Shown here in pieces: positions 39,318-49,500 of a DNA stretch of 64,000 bases (the first letter of the stretch is position 1; each line of letters opens with the position of its first letter). Both the position numbers and the translations under genes were made by a program. Source of the stretch: Blattabacterium cuenoti (lineage in GTDB: Bacteria; Bacteroidota; Bacteroidia; Flavobacteriales; Blattabacteriaceae); the NCBI RefSeq assembly GCF_014251715.1, contig NZ_CP059198.1:1-64000 (forward strand), in the 5' to 3' direction. The notes beneath the pieces were generated by a model. That model saw nothing but the letters and a program-made list of their open reading frames with translations, searched no databases and was not told the origin of the DNA.

Positions 39318-39402
39318 GGAGAATTGCCAGAGTGGTTAATGGAACAGTTTGCTAAACTGTCGGTATATAGATACCGCGTGGGTTCGAATCCCACATTCTC
39401 CG
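39318..39402 (+). tRNA. tRNA-Ser (GCU)
   Basis: The acceptor stem GGAGAAT/ATTCTCC, discriminator G, anticodon stem ACAGT/ACTGT with GCT at 39351-39353, a long variable arm (class II, as required for Ser) and a GGTTCGAATCC T-arm are all present. The length is 85 nt and CCA is not encoded. It reads AGC and AGU codons. Confidence 0.96.
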
Positions 39403-39408
39403 CAATAA

Positions 39409-39483
39409 CGGGGTATAGCGTAGTTTGGTTATCGCGCCTGGTTTGGGACCAGGAGATCGTAGGTTCAAATCCTGCTACCCCGA
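39409..39483 (+). tRNA. tRNA-Pro (UGG)
   Basis: The acceptor stem CGGGGTA/TACCCCG, discriminator A, anticodon stem CCTGG/CCAGG with TGG at 39444-39446, and T-arm GGTTCAAATCC are all present. CCA is not encoded. It starts 6 bases behind tRNA-Ser. A UGG anticodon can read all four Pro codons. Confidence 0.96.
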
Positions 39484-39506
39484 TATCATAAATCCAAAAA
39501 ATATTG

Positions 39507-39580
39507 GATCACGTAGCTCAAATGGATAGAGCAACTGCCTTCTAAGCAGTAGGTTACAGGTTCGAATCCTGTCGTGATTA
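39507..39580 (+). tRNA. tRNA-Arg (UCU)
   Basis: The acceptor stem GATCACG/CGTGATT has a G-U first pair, with discriminator A at 39580. The anticodon stem is ACTGC/GCAGT with TCT at 39541-39543, and the T-arm has GGTTCGAATCC. It reads AGA and AGG, the main Arg codons here. The final three bases are at the same time the stop codon of convergent clpP. A T-run follows directly. Confidence 0.95.
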
Positions 39581-40294
39581 TTTTTTTGATATTTTTTTTT
39601 CTAATATTTCATCTATCATTCCATATTCTTTAGCTTCTTGAGAAGTCATCCAGTAATCTCTATCTGAATCTTTTTCTATTTTGTCAATAGACAATCCAGA
39701 ATGATTAGATATAATTTCGTAAAGTTCTCTTTTTAATTTCAAAATTTCACGAACTGTAATTTCAATATCTGAAGCTTGTCCTTGTGTTCCTCCTACTGGT
39801 TGATGAATCATAATTCTAGAATGTTTTAATGCAGATCTCTTATTTTTTACTCCTGAACAAAGTAAAACAGCAGCCATGGATGCTGCCATTCCAGTACAAA
39901 TAGTAGCGACATCAGGTTCAACAATTTGCATTGTATCATATATTCCTAGTCCTGCATAAACATCTCCTCCTGGAGAATTAATATATATTTGTATATCTTT
40001 TACCGAATCTACAGATTGTAAAAACAACAATTGAGCTTGCACTATATTAGCTACTTGATCTTCTATAGGAGTTCCTAAAAAAATTACTCTATCCATCATT
40101 AAACGAGAAAAAACATCCATTTGAGCTATATTTAACTTTCGTTCTTCAACGATATAAGGAGTCATTAATTTAATATATTCATTCATCATTAAACTATTAA
40201 TCCTTTTGTGTTTCGTTGCATATAGCATAAAATCTTCTGATTTTTTGTGATAATACATTTTTTTTATGTTGAAAATTTTATTAAAGTTACTCAT
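39578..40294 (-). CDS. clpP: ATP-dependent Clp protease proteolytic subunit
   Basis: ClpP forms the tetradecameric serine protease chamber fed by ClpX or ClpC (clpC begins at 63.2 kb). The protein has the catalytic Ser in GMAASMAAVLL, the catalytic His in RIMIHQPVGG and the family stretch YINSPGGDVYAGLGIYDTMQ. At 238 residues from the ATG at 40294 it is longer than usual. Starts at Met13 (40258) or Met23 (MLYATKH) fit the family N-terminus better. The stop codon overlaps the last three bases of tRNA-Arg. Confidence 0.95.
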   Translation of the reverse strand: MSNFNKIFNIKKMYYHKKSEDFMLYATKHKRINSLMMNEYIKLMTPYIVEERKLNIAQMDVFSRLMMDRVIFLGTPIEDQVANIVQAQLLFLQSVDSVKDIQIYINSPGGDVYAGLGIYDTMQIVEPDVATICTGMAASMAAVLLCSGVKNKRSALKHSRIMIHQPVGGTQGQASDIEITVREILKLKRELYEIISNHSGLSIDKIEKDSDRDYWMTSQEAKEYGMIDEILEKKISKK

Positions 40295-40380
40295 AGATGC
40301 AAAATATTAGAAAATAAATTTATACATACACAAAAAAAAAAAATACAGAAATTAGAAACTTTTAATTAATTATTAAGATA

Positions 40381-41844
40381 TTGAATTTGTACAAAAAATT
40401 AGCAATACAAACAATTATCTATTCTATAGGATCCATTTTTCCAAAGATCATTAATTATGCTCTTTTAAAATTTTTTACTATTTCTTTAAAAAGAGAAGAA
40501 TTTTCTCTTTATACAGATATGTACGCATTATCTTTTCTAGTAATTGGATTTCTTTCTTTTGGATTAGAAAATACTTATTTTAGATTTTTATATAAAAAAA
40601 ATTATAATAAAGAAATTGTTTTTTCAACTGGTGTTATAATACAATTATTTATCACTTCTTGTTTTTTTATCATTGCTATAAATTCAATAAAATATTTGGT
40701 TTTTATTGCTGGATATCATAATCATCCAGAATATTTTTTTATGTTTTTTTTAATTATATTTTCCGATAGCATTTGCATTCTTCCTATGGCATGGCTTCGT
40801 GCTCATGATAGACCTTTTAAGCATACTATTATAAATGTATTTAATATATTAATACAATCATTTATCATCATATACATGTTCTATTGTTCTAATAATCTTT
40901 ACATAAAGAAAACTTGTTTTTTTTCCATTTTTGAATGGATCAATTCTTTTACGGATAAAATAGGTTACATATTTTTTGCAAATATGATATCATCTTTTAG
41001 CAATTTATTTTTAGTTCTTCCTATTATTTTTAAAAAAGTAACGGTAAAAAAATTCAACAAAATTCTTGCTAAAAAAATGTTAAATTACGGAATTCCTATT
41101 ATGCTTGGAACTATATCTTTTTCTATAAATGAAAATTTGGATAAAATTTTGATTAAAAGATGGGTATCCGATGAAATTAATGGATCTTATTCTGCTTGTT
41201 ATAAAATAGCGTCTTTTATAAATATGTATATCAGAATTTTTCGATTAGGAATCGAACCTTTTTTTTTTAAAAAATCAGAGGATTCTGATGCAAAATACTA
41301 TTTTGAAGAAATAACTTATATATTTATTCTTTTTGGATTAATTTTTTATGTATTAATATGCAGTAATCTTACTCTATTAATAGAATTTTTTATTGATAAA
41401 AAATATCATCTTGCAATATCCATTATTCCTATAATAATGATGGCAAATCTATTTTTAGGTATTTATACAAATTTATCTATTTTTTATAAAATTATAGATA
41501 AACCTATTATTGGAACTTATATATCCTTCATAGGGGTACTAATTACCTTTTTATTTAATATTATTTTCATAATAATTCCTAATAATAGTTTCATGATTCC
41601 TGCTTGGGGAACTTTTTCATCTTATGGATGCATGCTAATAATTTTATACATTTGGGGTAAAAAAAATTTTTCTAATTTTTTTAAAAAAATCATAAATATT
41701 ATAATACACTTTATACTTGCCATTTTTATAGTATTTATAATCAATAAAAAAAAAGAAATACTATTTAGCTTTTTTTTTCAATTTTTGTATTTGATAATTG
41801 TTTTTTTTTTCGAAAAGAAAAGATTGATGAATTTCATAAAATAA
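40381..41844 (+). CDS. Oligosaccharide/lipid flippase family membrane protein
   Basis: The 487-residue protein is a polytopic membrane protein with about 12-14 hydrophobic segments and the layout of the MVF/Wzx polysaccharide-biosynthesis superfamily. The region near KMLNYGIPIMLGTISFSINEN (about 238-258) resembles the start of the second half of such flippases. The start is a TTG at 40381. Flavobacteria carry a related gene next to dut and a sugar nucleotidyltransferase, as here. The substrate (O-unit, lipid-linked sugar or lipid II) cannot be read from the sequence. Confidence 0.8.
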   Translation: MNLYKKLAIQTIIYSIGSIFPKIINYALLKFFTISLKREEFSLYTDMYALSFLVIGFLSFGLENTYFRFLYKKNYNKEIVFSTGVIIQLFITSCFFIIAINSIKYLVFIAGYHNHPEYFFMFFLIIFSDSICILPMAWLRAHDRPFKHTIINVFNILIQSFIIIYMFYCSNNLYIKKTCFFSIFEWINSFTDKIGYIFFANMISSFSNLFLVLPIIFKKVTVKKFNKILAKKMLNYGIPIMLGTISFSINENLDKILIKRWVSDEINGSYSACYKIASFINMYIRIFRLGIEPFFFKKSEDSDAKYYFEEITYIFILFGLIFYVLICSNLTLLIEFFIDKKYHLAISIIPIIMMANLFLGIYTNLSIFYKIIDKPIIGTYISFIGVLITFLFNIIFIIIPNNSFMIPAWGTFSSYGCMLIILYIWGKKNFSNFFKKIINIIIHFILAIFIVFIINKKKEILFSFFFQFLYLIIVFFFEKKRLMNFIK

Positions 41845-41853
41845 TAATGAATT

Positions 41854-42213
41854 TTGAAATATAAAAAAGAAGATCAATCAACTTTAATTGCCAATATAGA
41901 AAAATCTATTTCTATTAATTTTTTGGAAAAAAAATTGATACCAACAGGATTTTTTATTGAATTTTACAAAAATATTAAGTATTGTTTTTTTATAAAAAAA
42001 CAATTTATTGAAGCTATTTGTATCATTCATATTGAAAAAAAAGAAATTAAAATCATTGTAATCAACATTTTTTTAAAACCGATTATAATTATACCTAATG
42101 AAAAACTAGCAATATTAAATATGGTTAAAAAAACCAAAATAAAATGGAATAAATGTACTATTTTAAATAAAAGTATGAGGGGAGATAATAGTTTTGGAAG
42201 TAGTGGAATATGA
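41854..42213 (+). CDS. dut: Degenerate dUTPase-like protein
   Basis: Only 119 residues remain of a dUTPase (normally about 145). The strand LIPTGFFIEF (28-37) and the C-terminal RGDNSFGSSG (109-118, motif V) are clearly dUTPase. The AGxDL motif I is replaced by STLIAN (9-14). The RSG motif II and the GxIDxxYxGE motif III with the catalytic Asp are unrecognisable. Catalysis is therefore unlikely. The frame is open, begins with a TTG (a TGA lies just upstream), and ends in an ATGA overlap with the nucleotidyltransferase. It may survive for translational coupling or be a pseudogene in progress. Confidence 0.75.
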   Translation: MKYKKEDQSTLIANIEKSISINFLEKKLIPTGFFIEFYKNIKYCFFIKKQFIEAICIIHIEKKEIKIIVINIFLKPIIIIPNEKLAILNMVKKTKIKWNKCTILNKSMRGDNSFGSSGI

Positions 42214-43241
42214 AAAAAAATACGAAAATTATAATTCCTATGGCAGGAAAAGGATCACGTTTACATCCACATACTTTCAACACTCCTAAACCATTCATTT
42301 CTATTGCAGGTAAAATAATATTGAGTAGATTGTTGGAAAGTTTATCTAAAGTAATTAAAATTTTTTCCATTCAAGAAATTGTTTTCATTATAGGTAATTT
42401 TGAAAAAAAAATAGAAAAACAATTAATAAAATTATCTAATGATGTAGGAGTAAATCCTATTATTTATTATCAAAAAACTCCTCTTGGAACAGCAGACGCT
42501 TTACTAAAAGCTAAAGATTCCTTAATAGGAGGACCTATAATTATTGCTTTTTCCGATACTTTATTTTATGGTAATATTGAAAAGGAAATTACTGATAAAG
42601 TTGATAATATTATATGGACAAAAAAAATTAAAAATCCTCATTTGTTTGGAGTAGTAAAATGTGATTCTTCAGGAATTATTACTCATTTTGTAGAAAAACC
42701 AAATAATTATGTATCTAATTTAGCTATTATTGGTCTTTATTATTTAAAAAATAGTCTTTTTTTTAAAGAAGAATTACAATCTATATTATTAGATAATAAT
42801 AACAATGAACAAGAATATCAATTGACATATGTTTTAGAAAACATGAGAAAAAAAGGAGAAAAATTTACTAGTAAACAAGTTAAAAAATGGATGGACTTTG
42901 GAAACAAAAAAAGAACTATTTATTCAAATTCAAAAATATTATCTATGGAATCCAAACATTCAGAATTAATTAATAAAAAAGCAATCATAAAAAATAGTTT
43001 AATTATAAATCCTTGCTCAATAGAAGAAAATACAATTATTGAAAATAGCATTATAGGACCTTATGTTTCAATAGGAAAACATGCAAAAATAAAAAATAGT
43101 AATATAAAAAGATCTTTGATTCAGGATCATTCAAAAATTTTTAATGCAAATTTTAATAATTCTATGATCGGAAATCACACTTTTTATATAAAAAAAGAAA
43201 AAGAAGTTAGTTTAGGTGATTTTTCAATTTTTAAAAATTGA
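42210..43241 (+). CDS. Sugar-phosphate nucleotidyltransferase with beta-helix
   Basis: The 343-residue protein has the nucleotidyltransferase signature IIPMAGKGSRLHPHTFNTPK at residues 8-27 and the Asp-containing IIAFSDTLFY near 110-119. Its second half carries hexapeptide-like repeats of a left-handed beta-helix (about 258-320, IIKNSLIINP, IIENSIIGPYVSIGKHAKI). It activates a sugar-1-phosphate, probably with a UTP- or dTTP-type donor. The exact sugar is unknown. The ATG overlaps the dut-like stop (ATGA). With the flippase upstream it may serve surface glycan synthesis. Confidence 0.85.
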   Translation: MKKNTKIIIPMAGKGSRLHPHTFNTPKPFISIAGKIILSRLLESLSKVIKIFSIQEIVFIIGNFEKKIEKQLIKLSNDVGVNPIIYYQKTPLGTADALLKAKDSLIGGPIIIAFSDTLFYGNIEKEITDKVDNIIWTKKIKNPHLFGVVKCDSSGIITHFVEKPNNYVSNLAIIGLYYLKNSLFFKEELQSILLDNNNNEQEYQLTYVLENMRKKGEKFTSKQVKKWMDFGNKKRTIYSNSKILSMESKHSELINKKAIIKNSLIINPCSIEENTIIENSIIGPYVSIGKHAKIKNSNIKRSLIQDHSKIFNANFNNSMIGNHTFYIKKEKEVSLGDFSIFKN

Positions 43242-43263
43242 AAAATAATAATTTTTTTTATAT

Positions 43264-43473
43264 TTGATAAAAAATTCCATTAATTTGATACTACTTGGAA
43301 CTTTTGGTACCACAGAAATTGTGGTTATTGTCATTCTTGCACTTTTACTTTTTGGTGGTAAAAAAATACCAGAATTAATGAGAGGATTAGGAACAGGATT
43401 GAAAGAATTCAAAAAAGCTTCTGAAGGAAAAAATTCAGAATCTGAGGAAAAAGAAGAAAAATCTGAAAAATAA
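43264..43473 (+). CDS. tatA: Sec-independent translocase subunit TatA
   Basis: TatA forms the pore-like assembly that exports folded proteins. The 69 residues have a single membrane helix ([20 protein letters not shown]), the amphipathic [16 protein letters not shown] helix and a short acidic-basic tail, all typical. No ATG precedes the helix. TTG 43264, ATT 43279 or TTG 43285 could start translation, and the last two fit known N-terminus lengths better. tatC is not in the window. Confidence 0.92.
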   Translation: MIKNSINLILLGTFGTTEIVVIVILALLLFGGKKIPELMRGLGTGLKEFKKASEGKNSESEEKEEKSEK

Positions 43474-43537
43474 AAATATCTCTCATTTTACGTTTTGTTG
43501 ATTAGTACTTTTTTTTATACAATTTGAAAAACTAATA

Positions 43538-44632
43538 ATGGCAACGATAACGGTAAAAAATATTATGTTTTTTATGCTCATATTAAAAAGCTTTATTCTT
43601 CAGTCTGTATCAAAACAACCGTTTTGGGAACAAAAAAATATCATCAATTTTCATAAAAATATTTCTAATAATAAATTGGATAACATATATATAGAAAAAT
43701 TATGGAAAAAAATGTTCGTAGGAAAAAAAAGATTTTTATCTGTAAAAAAATTATTTCATAAAAAAAATATTATTATTACTAATATAGATGGGGATAATTT
43801 AAGGTTAAAATTAACCTTATTGAATCAAAAATCTCAAATTAAAATACTAAAATACAATAGTATTGTACATGCCGCTATCGAAAGTTATCTTCGTATGGCA
43901 AAATATATAGAAAGAATTATTTCATTATCAGATTTTTATTTTCCTATGTTTGAAGAAAAACTTGAAAAGCATCGTCTTCCAAAAGAATTAAAATATTTAG
44001 CTATCATAGAATCAAATTTAAATCCTATCATTACTTCCAAAGCAGGAGCACAAGGTATTTGGCAATTTATGCCTGAAACTGGTAAAATATATGATCTTAA
44101 TATGAATCATATTTATGATGAAAGAAATGATCCTGTTAAATCAACAGAGGCCGCTTGCCGTTATTTAAAATTTTTATATAAAAAAATAGAAAATTGGGAA
44201 TTAGTTTTAGCTGCTTATAATGCAGGACCTGGTACTGTGTATAAAATTTTACAACGTCATAAAAATAAAAAAGATTTTTGGTATTTATGGGAATTTTTCC
44301 CGAAAGAAACACAAAATTATATTCCAAAATTTATTGCTATAAATTATGTAATGAATTACTATAAAGAACATCACATTTCTACATATCATTCTTCTCCTTA
44401 TAAATACAAGTATAAAGAAACTATATTAATCCCTATAAAAGAAAAAATTTCTTTAAAATTTTTTGCCTATAGTTTAAATATTTCCTATCAAGATTTAATG
44501 ATTCTCAATCCACAATATCTTGTAGATATTATTACTCCTACTAATACTACTAAAAAAAAGTTTTTTTTAAGATTGCCAAAAAATAAAATTTTTCTTTTAA
44601 AAAGGAAGGATTTAATGAATTTAAGAAAATAA
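43538..44632 (+). CDS. Lytic transglycosylase (MltD-like, SLT domain)
   Basis: The enzyme cleaves peptidoglycan glycan strands in the periplasm. The 364-residue protein has an N-terminal signal segment (about 5-24). A goose-type SLT domain follows (about 135-250), with the catalytic Glu in LAIIESNLNP, and with SKAGAQGIWQFMPETGK and AAYNAGPGTV. A single decayed LysM-like repeat is at the end (about 303-355, LKFFAYSLNISYQDLMILNP). Free-living MltD proteins have more LysM repeats. The gene is the likely partner of the shape operon for wall turnover. Confidence 0.88.
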   Translation: MATITVKNIMFFMLILKSFILQSVSKQPFWEQKNIINFHKNISNNKLDNIYIEKLWKKMFVGKKRFLSVKKLFHKKNIIITNIDGDNLRLKLTLLNQKSQIKILKYNSIVHAAIESYLRMAKYIERIISLSDFYFPMFEEKLEKHRLPKELKYLAIIESNLNPIITSKAGAQGIWQFMPETGKIYDLNMNHIYDERNDPVKSTEAACRYLKFLYKKIENWELVLAAYNAGPGTVYKILQRHKNKKDFWYLWEFFPKETQNYIPKFIAINYVMNYYKEHHISTYHSSPYKYKYKETILIPIKEKISLKFFAYSLNISYQDLMILNPQYLVDIITPTNTTKKKFFLRLPKNKIFLLKRKDLMNLRK

Positions 44633-44700
44633 TAAAAATTAATTGTGTTTAATATAGAAAATATATGATTACTAATTATTTTAATATTATCAAATAATTA

Positions 44701-45696
44701 ATGAACAAAAAAATGGAACACAAAAGAAAATCCTTAAAACTTGTACTAGAAAAAATGGATAAAATATATGGAAAAGGGACTGTAATGCAAATGGGAGATT
44801 CTCATATAGAGAATATAGAAATTATTTCTTCTGGATCTATAAGTTTGGATATTGCTTTAGGTATTAAAGGATTTCCCAAAGGACGGATAATTGAAATATT
44901 TGGTCCAGAATCTTCAGGAAAAACTACTTTAGCTTTACATTCTATATCAGAATCACAAAAATTAGGCGGTTTTGTTAGCTTTATAGATGCAGAACATGCT
45001 TTTGATTGTATTTATGCTAAAAAAATAGGAATAAATATAAAAGAATTAATAATATCTCAACCAGATAATGGAGAACAAGCATTGGAAATAGTAGATAATT
45101 TAATTAGATCTGGAGTTATTGATATGATAGTGGTTGATTCTGTAGCGGCTTTAACTCCTAAAAGTGAAATAGAAGGAGAAATGGGGGATTCAAAAATAGG
45201 ACTACAAGCAAGATTGATGTCTCAAGCATTGAGAAAACTAACTTCTAGTATAGGAAAATCAAAAAGCATACTCATCTTTATTAATCAATTAAGAGAAAAA
45301 ATTGGAGTATATGGAAATCCGGAAGTAACAACAGGAGGAAACGCCTTGAAATTTTATTCATCAATAAGATTAGACATTAGAAAAGGCTCTTCCATTAAAA
45401 ATGGGGAAAAAATATTAGGAAATAGAACAAAAGTTAAAGTAGTTAAAAATAAATTATCTCCTCCTTTTAAAATTGCGGAATTTGATATTATATATGGGGA
45501 AGGAATTTCAAAAATAGGTGAAATTTTGGATATAGGAGTTGATTTAGGAATTATTAAAAAAAATGCATCTTGGTTTAGTTATGGAGATATTAAGTTAGGA
45601 CAGGGTAGAGATACTGTCAAAGAATTTTTAAAAGGAAAAAAAAACATTATAAATGAAATACAAAAAAATATATTGAATCAATATATTCAAAAATAG
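44701..45696 (+). CDS. recA: Recombinase RecA
   Basis: RecA forms ATP-dependent filaments on single-stranded DNA for strand exchange and repair. The 331-residue protein holds Walker [10 protein letters not shown] (about 67-75) and the DNA-binding loop region around [21 protein letters not shown]. It also has the NQLREKIGV segment and the [12 protein letters not shown] strand. The core is complete and the acidic C-terminal tail is short. It indicates that homologous recombination capacity is kept. Confidence 0.97.
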   Translation: MNKKMEHKRKSLKLVLEKMDKIYGKGTVMQMGDSHIENIEIISSGSISLDIALGIKGFPKGRIIEIFGPESSGKTTLALHSISESQKLGGFVSFIDAEHAFDCIYAKKIGINIKELIISQPDNGEQALEIVDNLIRSGVIDMIVVDSVAALTPKSEIEGEMGDSKIGLQARLMSQALRKLTSSIGKSKSILIFINQLREKIGVYGNPEVTTGGNALKFYSSIRLDIRKGSSIKNGEKILGNRTKVKVVKNKLSPPFKIAEFDIIYGEGISKIGEILDIGVDLGIIKKNASWFSYGDIKLGQGRDTVKEFLKGKKNIINEIQKNILNQYIQK

Positions 45697-45706
45697 TAAA
45701 AAAAAT

Positions 45707-46486
45707 ATGAAAATTACTTTTTTGGGAACTGGGAACTCTCAAGGAATTCCTATTATTGGTTCTAACCATCCAGTATGTTTATCTAAAAATCCAAAAGATA
45801 AGAGACTTAGAAGTTCTGTTTTAATTGAAAAAAATAAAAAATGTTTTTTAATTGATTGCGGTCCAGATTTTCGTTATCAAATGTTGCGAAGTCATCATTC
45901 TAAATTGGATGCTATTTTTATAACACATGAACATCAAGATCATATAGGTGGATTAGACGATATAAGACCGATTTATTTTAATATGAATTCCCCTATCCCT
46001 ATTTATGGATTACGTAGAGTTTTAAAAAATATAAAAAAAAGATTTTTTTATATTTTTTCTTCAGAAAAAAAATATAAAACATCAAAAATTTACATATCTA
46101 TACATGAATTAGATAATTCAAAAGATTTCTTTTTTGTAGAAAATTTTAAAATTTTCCCTTTGTCCATATGGCATGGACATTTACCTATTTTGGGATTTCG
46201 TATCGAAAATTTTGCATATATCACAGACGCAAGCTCCATTCCCATTGAAACAATTAAAAATATAAAAGGGATAGACGTTCTAGTATTAAACGTATTAAGA
46301 AAAGTACCAAAAAATATTTATCCCTTTACGCTTAACGAATCTTTAAATACTATTCAAATCATTCGTCCTAAAAAAACTTACTTAACACACATTAGTCATA
46401 TGCTTGGATTTCACGAAAAAATTGAAATTAAATTACCTAAAAATGTATACCTTGCTTATGATGGATTAATCATCAATCAAAAATAA
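45707..46486 (+). CDS. MBL-fold metallohydrolase (PhnP-like)
   Basis: The 259-residue protein has a metallo-beta-lactamase fold with GTGNSQGIPIIG near the start, IDCGPDFRYQM near 49-59 and the metal site HEHQDHIGG at about 75-83. Later metal ligands lie in WHGHLP, YITDASSIP and LTHISHM. It resembles the PhnP/cyclic phosphodiesterase branch. No phosphonate genes are nearby, so a general phosphodiesterase role is more plausible. It starts 10 bases behind recA. Confidence 0.85.
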   Translation: MKITFLGTGNSQGIPIIGSNHPVCLSKNPKDKRLRSSVLIEKNKKCFLIDCGPDFRYQMLRSHHSKLDAIFITHEHQDHIGGLDDIRPIYFNMNSPIPIYGLRRVLKNIKKRFFYIFSSEKKYKTSKIYISIHELDNSKDFFFVENFKIFPLSIWHGHLPILGFRIENFAYITDASSIPIETIKNIKGIDVLVLNVLRKVPKNIYPFTLNESLNTIQIIRPKKTYLTHISHMLGFHEKIEIKLPKNVYLAYDGLIINQK

Positions 46487-46494
46487 TATTTTTG
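46487..46494 (+). promoter_or_regulatory. Candidate -7 promoter element for ccsBA
   Basis: TATTTTTG fits TAnnTTTG and ends 17 bases before the ccsBA start. No TTTG lies at the -33 distance, so this is weak. Confidence 0.25.
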
Positions 46495-46511
46495 CATATA
46501 ATTAAAATAAT

Positions 46512-49500
46512 ATGCAAACATTAAAAAAGATTCTTTTATACATACTTTCTCCAAAAATAACTTCTTTTTTGTTCTTATTATTAGCCTTAGCTATGGCTAT
46601 AGCTACTTTTATAGAACAAAAATACTCCACTGATGTTGCAAAAATATTTATTTATGAATCTACTTGGTTTGAAATTATAATGTTATTAATGATAATAAAT
46701 TTAATAGGCAATATATGTAAATATAAATTATGGAATCATAATAAGTTTCCTTTATTCATTTTTCATCTATCATTCGTATTTATTTTTATTGGAGGAATTT
46801 TATCTAGATATTATAGTTTTGAAGGGATGATATCTATAAGAGAAGGGGAAATTAATAGAAAAATTATTTCTCTAAAAAATTATATCAAATTAAAAGTTAA
46901 TCAAGGAAATTATACTAAATTTTATCATGATCCTTATATTCTTTCTTCTTATCATAAAAAATATAAAGAAAAAATTTATTTTAAAAATAATCCTTTGATT
47001 ATCAAAATTTTAGATTATATACCATGTGCAAAAGTAATTTTATCAAAAAAAAAACCAGAAGAAAAAATTATAAAAATTATTTCAAAAAATAAAAAAGGAA
47101 TAATAGAAAATTTTATTAAAAATGGTTTTTATACCAAAATAAATGGTATTGTATTTTCTTTAAATAAAAAAATTCCTTTTGGAATACAAATTTTAGAAAA
47201 AAAAAATAAATTATATATAAAATCTTCTTTTACAATAAAATGTATAAATCTGATTAATAATAAAACTAGTTTTTTATTAAAAAATACTTTTAATTTATTG
47301 AATTTTAAAATATTATATAAAATTCAAATAAATAATAAAATCATGCAATGGATCATTCCTGAAGGAATTGTAAAAGGAAAATTAGAATATGTAGAATCAT
47401 GTGATCAAGAAGAAAAAAATAATTTATTAAGTGCTATAACAGCGGAAATATATTTTAAAAAAAAATACAAACTAATTACTTTTCTAGGAGGGAAAAATTC
47501 AACAGAAATGAGCGATCCTTTATTGTTTAATGATTGCAGAATATCCATTGGATATGGATCTATATTTTGTAATCTTCCTTTTTTTTTACGATTAAATAAA
47601 TTTCAAGTAAAAAACTATCCAGGTTCAGAATTTCCATCTTCTTTCATGAGTAATATCACACTCATAGATCACATAAATAAAAAGAAAAAAAATTATTTGA
47701 TTTACATGAATAACGTTTTAAACTATAAAGGATTTAGATTTTTTCAATCTGGATATGATCCAGATGAAAAGGGAACTCATTTTTCTGTAAATAATGATTA
47801 TTTAGGAACTTACTTTTCCTATATAGGTTATATTTTTATGAGTATAGGGATGTTTTTTACTTTATTTTGGAAAGGAACTAGATTTAGTTATCTTAAAAAA
47901 AAATTGAAATATTTATATTCTAAAAGTTATTTATTTTTATTCCTCATCCTCATGATAGGAAGTAACAGTTTCGCTTTTTCTAAAATTACAAAAATTCCTT
48001 TGGAAAACGTTTCTGATGCAATTCATATTCCTAAAAAACATGGAGATCAATTCGGTCGTTTGCTAGTACAAGACGATAGAGGTAGAATTAAACCTATCAA
48101 TACTATAGCTATTGAACTCCTTAGAAAAATACATAAAAAAAATTATATAGAAAATTTAGATGCAAATCAATGGTTTATATCTATACATCAAGATAACATA
48201 TTTTGGACAAAAATTCCTTTTATTAAAGTTGATAAAAAAGGAGGAGATAATTTTTTAAATAAAGTGAAAGCCAATTCAGAATATTATGTATCTCTGATAG
48301 ATCTTTATAGTATAGATTCCAAAACGGGAAAATTAAAATTTCTTCTTCAAGAAGATTATGAAAAAACTTTTTCAAAAAATCCCATGAAAAGAAATAAATA
48401 TGATAAAGCAGTACTTAGTCTTAGTGAACGTGTAGGAATTTTACATAATATTTTTCAGGGAAAATACATTCGTATTTTTCCTATTCCAAATGACGTCAAT
48501 AATACTTGGTCAAGTTGGATCATTTCAGATTCAAATAGGTTAAATCCTGAAGGATTTTCTATGTTTAATAATTATCTAAAATCTTTATTATTTTCTCAAA
48601 ATGAAAAAAATTGGCGTATTGCAGATAATGAAATAAAAAAAATACGATTATATCAACTTAAATATGCTAAATCTATTTTACCTTCAGAAAATAAAATATC
48701 CATAGAAATTATTTATAATAAATTAAATATATTTTATATTTTATCTTTTATATATGCTTTTTTTGGGATAATTATTATCATTAATTTTTTTTTGATTATG
48801 ATATTTCAAAAAAAATATATGTATTTTTTTTCTAAAATATTTTTCTTCATTTTATTTTTTCTATTTATTATAAATTTTATAGGTTTAATTTCTAGATGGT
48901 ATATTTCTGGACATGCTCCATGGACTAATGGATATGAATCATCTATTTTCATTAGTTGGATTTTAGTTGGGATAGGTTTTTTATTTTATAAAAACAAATT
49001 TATTTCAGGAATCACAGCTTTAGTAGCATCTATTTTATTAATTATAGCACATGGAAATATCATGGATCCAGAAATAAACAATTTAGTCCCAGTTTTGAAA
49101 TCTCACTGGTTGATTATACATGTAGCTATAATAACATCTAGTTATGGTTTTTTTTTCACAGGAGCATTTTTAGGATTTTTTGTATTGATTTTGTATATAT
49201 TAAAAGCATATCTTCATTATTATAGTAAAAGAATTCAAATTAATATTGAAAAATTTACATTAATTAATGAAATGTGTCTTATTATAGGACTTTTTTTATT
49301 AACAATAGGAACTTTTTTAGGTTCTGTTTGGGCAAATAATAGTTGGGGACGTTATTGGAGCTGGGATCCAAAAGAGACTTGGGCTCTGATAAGTATTATG
49401 GTTTATGCTTTTGTATTACATATTCGATTAGTTCCATGCATGAAAAGTATATTTACTTTTAATTTTTTGAGCATATTATCAATAAGTTCTATTCTTATGA

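Noticed and set aside
39300..39491. Open frame of 63 codons across the tRNA cluster
   Set aside because: It reads through tRNA-Ser and tRNA-Pro, whose cloverleaves are complete. It is a by-product of RNA gene sequence.
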